Assembly (NCBI RefSeq): GCF_004521915.1
Contig: NZ_SDKD01000008.1
Coordinates: forward strand, 95,000-158,999
Direction: 5' to 3'
Source of the DNA: Brevibacillus migulae
GTDB lineage: Bacteria > Bacillota > Bacilli > Brevibacillales > Brevibacillaceae
Length of the DNA stretch: 64,000 nt
This document shows positions 42,886 through 50,995 of the stretch, piece after piece (position 1 is the stretch's first letter; every line of letters starts with the position of its first letter). The position numbers and the translations under genes were made by a program. A model generated the notes under the pieces. It was not told where the DNA came from, ran no database searches, and was given only the letters and a program-made list of their open reading frames with translations.

Positions 42886-42915
42886 TTGACACCATTTGAG
42901 ATGATAGGGTAAACT
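42886..42915 (+). promoter_or_regulatory. Sigma-A-type promoter of fadR
   Basis: A perfect TTGACA (42886-42891) and TAAACT (42910-42915), 18 bases apart. The FadR box begins six bases after the -10. Confidence 0.6.
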
Positions 42916-42920
42916 GAACA

Positions 42921-42938
42921 TGAATGAATGGTCATTCA
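42921..42938. promoter_or_regulatory. FadR operator
   Basis: TGAATGAATGGTCATTCA matches the Bacillus FadR box TGAATGAMTANTCATTCA at 17 of 18 positions, with perfect 7-bp arms. Located just downstream of the -10, it would block transcription of fadR and fit negative autoregulation relieved by long-chain acyl-CoA. Confidence 0.85.
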
Positions 42939-42976
42939 GTGAACGTGTCATCGAAAGATTTTACGGAGGTAAGCAC

Positions 42977-43564
42977 ATGGCAAAGAAAACGGGGGAAAAG
43001 TATCAAGCCATTATCGAAGCGGCAGTCACTGTCATCGCGAAGCATGGCTATCATAACGCACAGGTTTCGCGCATCGCTAAGGAGGCGAAGGTGGCTGACG
43101 GGACGATTTATCTCTATTTTGAAAACAAAGATGACATCCTGATTTCTTTGTTTGAAGAAAAAATGGGACAGTTCATTGAGACCTGCCGCGGACGTATTGC
43201 GGAAGCTGACACTCTTGAACAAAAGTTGTACGTGCTAGTCAAGTCGCACTTGGGCCAGCTGGCTCAGGATCCGGATATGGCAAAGGTCACGCAAATTGAG
43301 CTGCGCCAGTCCAATCCGGAAGTGAGCAAGGCGATCATGGAGGTCGTCAAGCATTACTTTGACTTGATCGACGAAGTGATTGTCGCGGGGATCGAGGAAG
43401 GGGCATTCCGCCCGGATATTGACAAACGCATTGCACGTATGATGATCTTCGGTACGTTGGATGAGGCAGTATCGTCTTGGGTCATGAAGCAGTGCAAGTA
43501 CGACCTGGTTTCTTCTGTTGATCCCATCCATAACCTCTTCCTGTATGGTCTGATGCGGAAATAA
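42977..43564 (+). CDS. fadR: TetR-family regulator FadR
   Basis: A 195-residue TetR-type repressor, the length of B. subtilis FadR (194). The helix-turn-helix reads NAQVSRIAKEAKVADGTIYLYFENKDDIL, with a C-terminal ligand pocket region containing QIELRQSNPEVSKAIMEVVKHYFD. In B. subtilis it represses fatty-acid degradation genes and is released by long-chain acyl-CoA. ATG at 42977 follows ACGGAGG; upstream in-frame codons cover the operator. It sits between lcfA and fadB as in Bacillus. Confidence 0.93.
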   Translation: MAKKTGEKYQAIIEAAVTVIAKHGYHNAQVSRIAKEAKVADGTIYLYFENKDDILISLFEEKMGQFIETCRGRIAEADTLEQKLYVLVKSHLGQLAQDPDMAKVTQIELRQSNPEVSKAIMEVVKHYFDLIDEVIVAGIEEGAFRPDIDKRIARMMIFGTLDEAVSSWVMKQCKYDLVSSVDPIHNLFLYGLMRK

Positions 43565-43579
43565 CCAACAGAAAAACGC

Positions 43580-43663
43580 TTTCTTTGGCAACTAACGTTT
43601 GTTACAATAGCCTAGTAAAGCCTGCAAACGGGAGCTATCCCAAAACTGAGCGATCGCTCGGTT
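43580..43663 (+). promoter_or_regulatory. Control region of fadB-etfB-etfA with a TetR-type palindrome
   Basis: A weak -35 (TTTCTT, 43580) and TACAAT -10 (43603-43608), 17 bases apart. The 20-bp palindrome AACTGAGCGATCGCTCGGTT (43644-43663, one mismatched pair) lies 35 bases further on. Its form, with a central GCGATCGC, is typical of TetR-family operators but differs from the FadR box. Confidence 0.45.
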
Positions 43664-43703
43664 AGACAAGTATTGATCTCACATTGAAGTGGAGGGAGAG
43701 AGC

Positions 43704-44480
43704 TTGGCGTACAGCAATTTACAGGTACAGTTGGAGGATCGCATAGCGGTATTAACGATTAACCATCCTCCGGCAAATGCTTTGAACCAGACCACGCTGC
43801 AAGAACTGGAGCAAGCGATTGATGAGCTGGAGCAAAACCCGCAGGTAAAGGGTATCATCGTGACAGGAGAAGGGCGCTTTTTCATCGCAGGTGCGGATAT
43901 CAAGGAATTCACCCAGCTGAATGGGGATAACGCGCGCTTGATGGCGGAAAAAGGTCAGCGCCTGTTCGATAAGTTGGAAGGGCTTACAAAGCCGGTGATC
44001 GCTGCCATTAACGGAGCCTGCCTAGGCGGAGGATTGGAATTGGCCATGGCTTGCCACATCCGTCTGGCGGCAGCGGAAGCGAAGCTCGGACTGCCAGAGC
44101 TGAACCTAGGGCTCATCCCGGGCTACGGCGGCACACAGCGTCTTCCCCGGTTAATCGGGCGAGGCAGGGCGACGCAAATGATCTTGACTTCGGAAATGAT
44201 TGACGGACACGAAGCTTATCGTCTTGGACTTGCGGAAGCGGTCTATCCGGTCGAGCAGCTGTTGGCGGAAGCGAAAAAGCTCGCTCACACCATCGCTCAA
44301 AAGAGCAGCGTAACGATGAGGCTGGCGCTGGCTGCCATCCATGAAGGTCAGGACCTTGATCTGCAAGCTGGACTCAAACGGGAAGCAGAGCTGTTTGGCG
44401 AAGCTTTTGGCACAGAAGATGTAAAAGAAGGGGTTGCCGCTTTCATCGAGAAGCGGAAACCGCAATTCTCGGACCGTTAG
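43704..44480 (+). CDS. fadB: Enoyl-CoA hydratase
   Basis: A 258-residue crotonase-fold enzyme, the same length as B. subtilis FadB. The oxyanion-hole motifs are IVTGEGRFFIAGADIKEF and AINGACLGGGLELAMACHIR. The catalytic glutamates lie in LPELNLGLIPGYGGTQRL. It hydrates trans-2-enoyl-CoA in beta-oxidation. TTG at 43704 follows GGAGGGAGAG; the in-frame codon at 43689 is too early. The gap to etfB is 15 bases, so fadB-etfB-etfA form an operon. Confidence 0.93.
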   Translation: MAYSNLQVQLEDRIAVLTINHPPANALNQTTLQELEQAIDELEQNPQVKGIIVTGEGRFFIAGADIKEFTQLNGDNARLMAEKGQRLFDKLEGLTKPVIAAINGACLGGGLELAMACHIRLAAAEAKLGLPELNLGLIPGYGGTQRLPRLIGRGRATQMILTSEMIDGHEAYRLGLAEAVYPVEQLLAEAKKLAHTIAQKSSVTMRLALAAIHEGQDLDLQAGLKREAELFGEAFGTEDVKEGVAAFIEKRKPQFSDR

Positions 44481-44495
44481 AGGGAGGGTAATCGC

Positions 44496-45263
44496 ATGAA
44501 TATTCTGGTAGTGCTTAAGCAGACTTTTGATACAGAAGAAAAAATCGTGATCCAAGACGGCAAAATCAGTGAAGACGGCGTAGAACGCATCATCAATCCT
44601 TACGATGAGTACGCCGTAGAAGAAGCCATCAAGCTGAGAGATGAGCTAGGCGGTGAGGTAACAGTCGTCACAATCGGACCGGATCACGCAGAAAGCGCGC
44701 TTCGTACAGCGCTGGCGATGGGAGCGGACAAAGCGGTGCTCGTCGATGACGAATCTCTGTTTGGCGATGAGTACACGACCGCGAAGGTACTGGCTGCCGT
44801 TGCGAAAAAAGTCGGTTTTGATTTGATTCTGGGCGGTCAAATGGCCGTTGACTCCGGGGCAGGTCAAGGCGGACCACGCTTGGCAGAAGAGCTCGGCATC
44901 AACCACGTATCGACTGCGGTGAAAGTAGAGATTAACGGGACTGCTGTCCGTGTAGAGCGTGACATCGAAGGCGACCTGGAGGTAGTCGAGACCAGCCTGC
45001 CTGTGCTGATTACCGCTCAGCAAGGTTTGAATGAGCCGCGCTATCCATCCTTGCCAGGAATCATGAAAGCGAAGAAAAAGCCGCTGGATCGTTATTCGGC
45101 AGATGATCTGGGAATCACCGCTTCCGATGTGCAAGCAAAAACGGAGATTGTCGATCAATATCTCCCGCCGAAAAAACAAGCTGGACGCATCCTGACAGGC
45201 GACCTGCGAGATCAAGCATCCGAGCTTGTCCAATTGCTCCGCAACGAAGCGAAAGTAATCTAA
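44496..45263 (+). CDS. etfB: Electron transfer flavoprotein beta subunit
   Basis: A 255-residue beta subunit that binds AMP and, with EtfA, carries electrons from acyl-CoA dehydrogenases. Features: NILVVLKQTFDTEEKI, INPYDEYAVEEAIKLRDE, and GGQMAVDSGAGQGGPRLAEELG, the EtfB signature. ATG at 44496 follows AGAGGGAGG. Complete; 17 bases to etfA. Confidence 0.95.
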   Translation: MNILVVLKQTFDTEEKIVIQDGKISEDGVERIINPYDEYAVEEAIKLRDELGGEVTVVTIGPDHAESALRTALAMGADKAVLVDDESLFGDEYTTAKVLAAVAKKVGFDLILGGQMAVDSGAGQGGPRLAEELGINHVSTAVKVEINGTAVRVERDIEGDLEVVETSLPVLITAQQGLNEPRYPSLPGIMKAKKKPLDRYSADDLGITASDVQAKTEIVDQYLPPKKQAGRILTGDLRDQASELVQLLRNEAKVI

Positions 45264-45280
45264 GGGAAGAGGGGATCGAA

Positions 45281-46240
45281 ATGAAAAAAGTATTGGTCTT
45301 GGCAGAAACTCGTGACAATCAATTGCGCAACGTCTCCTTTGAAGCCTTGGCTGCAGCCGCGACGATTGCGGAGGGTGGAGAAGTTGTTGCCGCCATTTTC
45401 GGTGGTGCTGATGAAGCATTGGCACACAAGCTTGCCGAGCACGGTGCAGGCAAAGTATATCTGGTAAAGCATGATGCGCTGAATGCCTATACGCCAGACG
45501 CTTACACGCAGGCGCTCGCACAAGTGATCGAGCAAGTTGGACCGGATGCTATCGTGACTGGACATACAGCCATCGGTCGCGATCTGGCTCCACGCGTGGC
45601 GGCTCGCCTCGGCTATGGCTTGATTTCCGATGCGACAGGCATCGAAGCGGGACCTGCCTTTATTCGTCCGATCTATGCGGGAAAAGCGTTCCAAAAACGC
45701 AAATTCGTCGACGGCAAAATTTTCGTAACGATTCGTCCAAACAACATTCCGGTAAATGAGCCGCAAGCTGGCAAGACAGCTGAGATCGTTTCACTGGATG
45801 CGGACATCAAGGATCTGCGCACTATCATCAAAGAAGTCGTGCGCAAGACCACAGGAAAAGTCGATCTGTCCGAAGCGAAAGTGATCATCTCGGGTGGTCG
45901 CGGCGTCAAGAGCGAAGACGGCTTCAAGCCGCTGCAGGAATTGGCCGATGTACTGGGAGCAGCAGTAGGCGCTTCCCGCGGTGCATGCGATGCAGGGTAC
46001 TGCGATTACGCGCTGCAGATCGGTCAGACCGGTAAAGTGGTTACCCCTGACCTGTACATTGCATGCGGCATTTCCGGTGCGATCCAGCACTTGGCGGGCA
46101 TGTCCAACTCCAAAGTGATCGTAGCGATCAACAAGGATCCGGAAGCACCGATCTTCCAGGTAGCGGACTACGGCATTGTCGGTGACCTGTTTGAAGTGGT
46201 TCCACTGCTGACCGAAGAATTTAAAAAGGCATTGGCATAA
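45281..46240 (+). CDS. etfA: Electron transfer flavoprotein alpha subunit
   Basis: A 319-residue alpha subunit with the FAD site. The N-terminal half has [18 protein letters not shown], and the FAD domain has [42 protein letters not shown] and [15 protein letters not shown], with [12 protein letters not shown] near the end. ATG at 45281 follows AAGAGGGG. A terminator follows, and the sugar operon begins about 100 bases later; in B. subtilis trxA would come next. Confidence 0.95.
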   Translation: MKKVLVLAETRDNQLRNVSFEALAAAATIAEGGEVVAAIFGGADEALAHKLAEHGAGKVYLVKHDALNAYTPDAYTQALAQVIEQVGPDAIVTGHTAIGRDLAPRVAARLGYGLISDATGIEAGPAFIRPIYAGKAFQKRKFVDGKIFVTIRPNNIPVNEPQAGKTAEIVSLDADIKDLRTIIKEVVRKTTGKVDLSEAKVIISGGRGVKSEDGFKPLQELADVLGAAVGASRGACDAGYCDYALQIGQTGKVVTPDLYIACGISGAIQHLAGMSNSKVIVAINKDPEAPIFQVADYGIVGDLFEVVPLLTEEFKKALA

Positions 46241-46256
46241 GCCTTTTCATAGAGAG

Positions 46257-46289
46257 AAAAGCAGCATCCGTTTGGGGTGCTGCTTTTTG
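46257..46289 (+). terminator. Rho-independent terminator after etfA
   Basis: AAAAGCAGCATCC pairs with GGGGTGCTGCTTTT around a four-base loop, followed by T. Confidence 0.9.
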
Positions 46290-46345
46290 CATGGTTTCAA
46301 CAAAAATGAACCCATTAAAGTGGGAAAATAAATTAACAGAAAATA

Positions 46346-46374
46346 TTGACAATTGATCCGGGCGGTTGTATGGT
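46346..46374 (+). promoter_or_regulatory. Sigma-A-type promoter of the sugar operon
   Basis: TTGACA (46346-46351) and TATGGT (46369-46374), 17 bases apart, directly upstream of the LacI-type operator. Confidence 0.7.
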
Positions 46375-46380
46375 TAATTC

Positions 46381-46397
46381 AGGAAAACGTTTTCCTA
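46381..46397. promoter_or_regulatory. LacI-family operator O1 (promoter-proximal)
   Basis: AGGAAAACGTTTTCCT is a perfect 16-bp palindrome with the central CG typical of LacI-family operators; the following A is also shared with the second copy at 49205. It begins six bases after the -10. Confidence 0.8.
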
Positions 46398-46422
46398 ATC
46401 GCAGAGAAGAGAGTGAGCGAAC

Positions 46423-47445
46423 ATTTCCGTCACGATCAAAGATATCGCCCAACTTGCCAACGTCTCGATTGCTACCGTCTCGCGCGTGCTCAATCAATCG
46501 AAGCCCGTAAGTCCGGAATTGCGGGAAAAGGTGATGAGGATTGTCGCGGAAACGGGCTTTCAGCCAAACGCAATTGCCAGAAGTCTGGTCAACAAGGAGA
46601 CGAGAATCATCGGAGTGATGGTGCCTGACATCTCCAACAATTTTTTTTCGAGCTTGATTAATGGGATCGACAGCATCATCCATGAGTGGAACTACAGCCT
46701 CTTTTTGGCCATCTCGGACGAAGAAGTGGAAAAGGAGTTGAAGTACCTCCGCTTGTTCAAGGAGAAACAGCTGGATGGCATGATTGTCGCCAGCATCCAT
46801 TTCCTGGAGCAGCACAAACACATTTTGGCGGAAAATCAGATCCCGCTTGTCGTCACTGGCCATGATCTGCCCGAATTTGATATCCCGACGGTCAATGTGA
46901 ACAACGTGCAGGCTGCCTATGATGCGGTCTCCTATCTGATCGCACAAGGCCATCGCCATATTGCCTGCATTTCCGGCCCGTTGTGGGATCCGCCATGCGG
47001 TCTGGATCGCTTGGGCGGATATCGCAAGGCGATGCGGGCGCATGGCATTCCGATACCAGATGGGTTTATGGCAGAGGGAGACTTTACCGCCGAGAGCGCC
47101 TATGAAGCCATGGGGCGGATTTTTCAGGCGCAGCAGCGTCCTACCGCTGTCTTTGTTGCCAGCGATCTGATGGCGGTCGGTGCCATGAATTATCTCCACG
47201 ACCAAGGGATTCGAGTGCCGGAAGACGTCTCGGTCATGGGCTTTGACAATCTGGAGATCGCTTCGCTTGCACGGCCGATGCTGACAACGGTACATAATGA
47301 TCCGTTCATGTACGGAAAAGCGGCAGGTGAACAATTGCTGAAGATGCTGAGAAACGAACCGGTTGAACGGAGAAGCGTGGTCCCCCACCGATTAGTGATT
47401 CGCAAAAGTGTAAGCGCTTACGAAAAGAATCGTACGAAGGAGTGA
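46423..47445 (+). CDS. LacI-family transcriptional regulator with apparent ATT start
   Basis: A 340-residue repressor. The helix-turn-helix SVTIKDIAQLANVSIATVSRVLN is complete only if translation begins at ATT (46423); an in-frame TGA lies two codons upstream, and the next plausible start (GTG 46486) would delete the DNA-binding helices. A purine-rich GAGAGTGAG precedes ATT. The sugar-binding domain shows IIGVMVPDISNNFFSSLING and ends RRSVVPHRLVIRKSVS. It is the first gene of the operon and presumably controls O1/O2. A cre-like site lies near its 3' end. Confidence 0.85.
   Translation: MSVTIKDIAQLANVSIATVSRVLNQSKPVSPELREKVMRIVAETGFQPNAIARSLVNKETRIIGVMVPDISNNFFSSLINGIDSIIHEWNYSLFLAISDEEVEKELKYLRLFKEKQLDGMIVASIHFLEQHKHILAENQIPLVVTGHDLPEFDIPTVNVNNVQAAYDAVSYLIAQGHRHIACISGPLWDPPCGLDRLGGYRKAMRAHGIPIPDGFMAEGDFTAESAYEAMGRIFQAQQRPTAVFVASDLMAVGAMNYLHDQGIRVPEDVSVMGFDNLEIASLARPMLTTVHNDPFMYGKAAGEQLLKMLRNEPVERRSVVPHRLVIRKSVSAYEKNRTKE
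47409..47422. promoter_or_regulatory. Candidate CcpA (cre) site at the end of the regulator gene
   Basis: TGTAAGCGCTTACG contains a perfect 12-bp palindrome and fits the cre consensus TGWAANCGNTNWCA at 13 of 14 positions. It lies 29 bases upstream of the isomerase start. Confidence 0.6.
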
Positions 47446-47450
47446 ATGAC

Positions 47451-48419
47451 TTGAAACTGGGAGTTTTTACTGTACTGTTTGGGGATAAATCTTTCGAGGA
47501 AATGCTTGACTATGTGAAAGCGGCAGGCTTGGAGGCCGTGGAGATCGGGACAAATGGCTATCCGGGAAGCGCCCACTGCAATCTGGATGAGCTGCTGGAG
47601 CATCCGGAGAAACTGCGTGCCTACCAAAAAGCGATTGAAAGCCGCGGCTTGACGATCAGCGCATTAAGCTGCCACGGCAATCCCTTAACCCCGGATCAAT
47701 CTTTTGCCAAGCTCTGCCATGATACCTTCGTCAAAACCGTGCAGTTGGCGGAAAAGCTGGAGGTGCCCGTAGTCAATTGCTTTTCCGGGACGGCTGGGGA
47801 TCATGAAGGAGCAAAATATCCGAACTGGCCAGTCGCGCCATGGCCGAACGAATACAGGGATGTCCTCAACTGGCAGTGGGAAGAGAAGCTGGTTCCTTAT
47901 TGGCAGGAATGGGGAGCATACGCCGCGTCTCACCATGTGAAGGTAGCGTTGGAGATGCACGGCGGCTTCCTCGTACATACTCCCGGCACCTTGCTGAAGC
48001 TTCGCGACCGGGTCGGGGAGGTGATCGGGGCCAATTTTGATCCGAGCCATATGTGGTGGCAAGGCATCGATCCAGTTGCAGCGATAAAAATCCTCGGCAA
48101 GGAAAAAGCAATCCATCACTTCCATGCGAAAGACACCTATATCGATCAAGAGAAAGTGAACATGTACGGATTAACCGATATGAACTCGTACGCGAACCTG
48201 AACGAGCGAGCTTGGTATTTCCGCACCGTCGGCTATGGTCACGACATGCACGAATGGGCCAACATGATGAGCGCGTTGCGGATGCACGGCTATGATTACG
48301 TGATCAGCATTGAGCACGAGGATGCGCTGATGTCGATTGAAGAAGGCTTCCAGCGAGCGGTACAAAATCTCCAGCAGGTCATCATCCGCGATTCGGTAAG
48401 CACACCCTGGTGGGTATAG
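47451..48419 (+). CDS. Sugar phosphate isomerase/epimerase family protein
   Basis: A 322-residue TIM-barrel protein of the AP endonuclease-2 superfamily. Metal-ligand motifs: ALEMHGGFL, GANFDPSHMWWQ, HFHAKDTY and ISIEHED. Such enzymes isomerise, epimerise or cleave (keto)sugars. TTG at 47451 follows AAGGAG by eight bases; the GTG at 47442 overlaps that site. It is coupled to the regulator gene and followed 10 bases on by a Gfo/Idh dehydrogenase, a pairing common in keto-sugar and 3-keto-glycoside pathways. Substrate unknown. Confidence 0.87.
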   Translation: MKLGVFTVLFGDKSFEEMLDYVKAAGLEAVEIGTNGYPGSAHCNLDELLEHPEKLRAYQKAIESRGLTISALSCHGNPLTPDQSFAKLCHDTFVKTVQLAEKLEVPVVNCFSGTAGDHEGAKYPNWPVAPWPNEYRDVLNWQWEEKLVPYWQEWGAYAASHHVKVALEMHGGFLVHTPGTLLKLRDRVGEVIGANFDPSHMWWQGIDPVAAIKILGKEKAIHHFHAKDTYIDQEKVNMYGLTDMNSYANLNERAWYFRTVGYGHDMHEWANMMSALRMHGYDYVISIEHEDALMSIEEGFQRAVQNLQQVIIRDSVSTPWWV

Positions 48420-48429
48420 GAGGTCAGCG

Positions 48430-49485
48430 ATGACACAGAAAATCTGGAAAATGGGAATCATTGGAGCGGGCGGAATCTCGGAGGTGCATCTGGAAGCCAT
48501 CAAGGAGGAGCCCCGGGCTCAGGTCGTAGGAATTGCCGATGTGTCACAAGACATGGCGTCCCATCGGGCACAGCGGCATCAGATTCCGCATGTATTTACG
48601 GATTATAAAGACATGCTGGCGCAAATCGAGCTGGATGCAGTCGTCCTGTGTGTACCGAATTATCTGCACCACGAGGCAGCCATCTACGCCCTGCAAGCGG
48701 GTAAGCATGTTCTCTGCGAAAAACCGATGGCGATGAGTGTCCAGCAGGCGGAGGAAATGATCGCCGCCTCCAAGCAGGCCGAAAAAACCCTGATGGTCGG
48801 ACAAAACAATCGCTTCCGCGCAGAATCCCTTGCACTGAAACGTTTCGTAGAGGAGGGGAAGCTGGGAGAGGTGTACGTAGCGAAAACAGGTTGGATCCGG
48901 CGCTACGGCATTCCCGGCTGGGGCAGCTGGTTTACGCAGAAAGATTTGGCCGGCGGAGGACCGCTGATCGACATTGGCGTCCACATGCTGGATCTGACCT
49001 TGTGGCTGCTCGGACATCCGAAGCCGGCCAAGGTGTTAGGGAAGACGTACGCTCATTTCGGACCGCGAAAAAAAGGGCTCTCGGAATGGGGTCGCAGAGA
49101 CGACCATGGGAAATTCGATGTCGAAGATCTGGCATTGGCCATGATCACCTTCGAAAATGGAGCAGCCTTAACGCTCGAAGCAAGCTGGGCATCCCATATC
49201 GAAAAGGAAAACGTTTTCCTAGAATTGTACGGCACCGAAGGCGGTTCCTCTTTGAAGTTGCTGGACGATCAGTTCACCCTTTTCCATGAGTGGAACGAGG
49301 CGCCTTCCACCACCACGCTTCAACCGCCGAAAGTCAATGAGCGTCTCCTCTTGTTCCGCAATTTCATCAACTCTCTGGAAGGAACAGCTCAGCCTGTATG
49401 CACTCCCGAACACGCCCTCTATATCAACAAACTGATCGATGCCATCTACCAATCCGCTGAAACAGGCGAGGCTGTCACTTTGTAA
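48430..49485 (+). CDS. Gfo/Idh/MocA family oxidoreductase
   Basis: A 351-residue NAD(P)-dependent sugar dehydrogenase. The Rossmann motif is GIIGAGGISEVHLEAIKEE, the family EKP motif is LCEKPMAMSV, and GGGPLIDIGVHMLDL holds the catalytic Asp/His pair. ATG at 48430 follows TAGGAGG. The sequence of operator O2 lies within its codons at 49205-49221 (residues ENVFLE). Together with the isomerase and importer it suggests oxidation of an imported sugar or glycoside. Confidence 0.91.
   Translation: MTQKIWKMGIIGAGGISEVHLEAIKEEPRAQVVGIADVSQDMASHRAQRHQIPHVFTDYKDMLAQIELDAVVLCVPNYLHHEAAIYALQAGKHVLCEKPMAMSVQQAEEMIAASKQAEKTLMVGQNNRFRAESLALKRFVEEGKLGEVYVAKTGWIRRYGIPGWGSWFTQKDLAGGGPLIDIGVHMLDLTLWLLGHPKPAKVLGKTYAHFGPRKKGLSEWGRRDDHGKFDVEDLALAMITFENGAALTLEASWASHIEKENVFLELYGTEGGSSLKLLDDQFTLFHEWNEAPSTTTLQPPKVNERLLLFRNFINSLEGTAQPVCTPEHALYINKLIDAIYQSAETGEAVTL
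49205..49221. promoter_or_regulatory. Intragenic operator O2, exact copy of O1
   Basis: The 17 bases AGGAAAACGTTTTCCTA are identical to those at 46381-46397. The copy lies inside the dehydrogenase gene, 2,824 bases downstream, reminiscent of the auxiliary operator in lacZ. Confidence 0.7.
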
Positions 49486-49537
49486 ACACCTGAAAGAATA
49501 GTAGTCCCTATGCAAAAATGATGAGGGGGTTATTCCA

Positions 49538-50866
49538 TTGAAGGGTTTCAAAAGAGTAGCAAAGATCGGATTTTCCTTGTCAATCGCACTTTCATTGGCA
49601 GCATGCTCACAACCACAGCAAACAACCACTCCAGCCGCACCGCCCGCACCAACTCCTTCCGCAAGTGAAACACCAAAACCAGCCGATACCGAAAAAGTCA
49701 AAATCGTTTATGCCCGCGGCAAAGATGTCACTCAAGGGACTGCTAAGTTGGTTGAAGCGTTTGAGCAGGCCCATCCTAACATCGATGTGGAAGTGCGGGA
49801 GATGCCGTCCGATACGGGCCAGAGCCATGATCAATATGTGACGATGTTTAGCGCGCAATCCTCTGAAATCGATGTGTTCGACCTGGATGTGATCTGGCCG
49901 GCCGAATTTGCCCAAGCGGGATATCTGCTGCCTTTGGATCGCTTGATGGAGCAGGATGGCATCAAGACCGAGAATTACATCAAGGGGGCCATGGATGCAG
50001 GGAATTTTGGCGGCCAGCAGTGGACGATACCCAAATTCATCGATGCCGGGCTGCTCTTCTATCGCACCGACCTGGTGAAAGAACCGCCAAAGACATGGGA
50101 TGATCTGATCAAAGCAGCACAGGCAGCGAATGGTCAGGGCGGGACAAAATTTGGTTATCTCATGCAGGCAAAGCAATATGAGGGGTTGGTATGTAACTTC
50201 GTGGAGTTCAGCACAGCTTACGGTGGAAAAATTCTCGATGGGCAGGGCAATGTAGTTGTCAATAATCCGGGCACTATCAAAGGTTTGAAAAAGATGATGG
50301 AGGTCGTCCAGTCGCAATTCGTGCCGACGAATATCACGACATTCACGGAAACCGAATCCCATACGGCTTTCATTGAAGGGCAAGCTGCTTTCATCCGTAA
50401 CTGGCCGTATCAATTTGCGTTGGCTCAAGATGCAGCCCAGTCCAAAATCGTTGGCAAGGTTGCGATTGCACCGCTGCCAGCCGGAGATGCTGGTTCGGCT
50501 GCCGCATTGGGAGGCTGGATGGGCGGCATCAACAAGTACTCGACTCATCCGAAAGAAGCATGGGAATTTTTGAAGTTCATGACAGGTCCAGAAGGGCAAA
50601 AGATTTCCGCCGTTCATGGTGGCTTAGCTCCTACTTACCTGCCGGTCTATGAAGATGCGGAGGTGCAAAAAGCAAGCCCATTGTTCGCCAACAAGGATTT
50701 CATCAACGGCGTGAGCGCAGCCGTCTCTCGTCCGACCACCCCTATCTATCCGAAAATTTCCGAGGTCATCCAGATTGAGGTTTCAAAAGCGCTCGCAGGA
50801 CAGCAAACCGCTGAGCAGACCGTGCAAAACATGGAAAAAGCCATGAAGGAATTGATCCAAAAATAA
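49538..50866 (+). CDS. Sugar ABC transporter substrate-binding lipoprotein
   Basis: A 442-residue extracellular solute-binding protein (family 1, CUT1). The signal peptide ends ALSLAAC, followed by a Pro/Thr/Ser-rich linker. Domain features: EAFEQAHPNIDVEVREMP, FDLDVIWPAEFAQAGYLLPLD, resembling trehalose/maltose-binding (ThuE-like) proteins, and GGWMGGINKYSTHPKEAWEFLKF. TTG at 49538 follows GAGGGGG. It binds a sugar or glycoside for the two permeases downstream, from which it is separated by two stem-loops. Confidence 0.9.
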   Translation: MKGFKRVAKIGFSLSIALSLAACSQPQQTTTPAAPPAPTPSASETPKPADTEKVKIVYARGKDVTQGTAKLVEAFEQAHPNIDVEVREMPSDTGQSHDQYVTMFSAQSSEIDVFDLDVIWPAEFAQAGYLLPLDRLMEQDGIKTENYIKGAMDAGNFGGQQWTIPKFIDAGLLFYRTDLVKEPPKTWDDLIKAAQAANGQGGTKFGYLMQAKQYEGLVCNFVEFSTAYGGKILDGQGNVVVNNPGTIKGLKKMMEVVQSQFVPTNITTFTETESHTAFIEGQAAFIRNWPYQFALAQDAAQSKIVGKVAIAPLPAGDAGSAAALGGWMGGINKYSTHPKEAWEFLKFMTGPEGQKISAVHGGLAPTYLPVYEDAEVQKASPLFANKDFINGVSAAVSRPTTPIYPKISEVIQIEVSKALAGQQTAEQTVQNMEKAMKELIQK

Positions 50867-50877
50867 GCAGGGAGATG

Positions 50878-50950
50878 GAGCTGCCAGCACGCAGGTGGAT
50901 CGATGGATGGTGGAAGCATAATCGGCCTAGTGCCCTGGCAGCTCTTTTTT
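50878..50950 (+). terminator. Stem-loop / partial terminator after the binding-protein gene
   Basis: GAGCTGCCAG pairs with CTGGCAGCTC across a 47-base loop, followed by T6. Probably reduces read-through so binding protein exceeds permease. Confidence 0.65.
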
Positions 50951-50995
50951 CGTCGATATGAATTTAATAAATTCCCATCGACATAAGAGCAGCGA

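Noticed and set aside
46486..46488. GTG as start of the LacI-type regulator
   Set aside because: It would delete the helix-turn-helix, which reads perfectly upstream of it, and there is no ribosome binding site.
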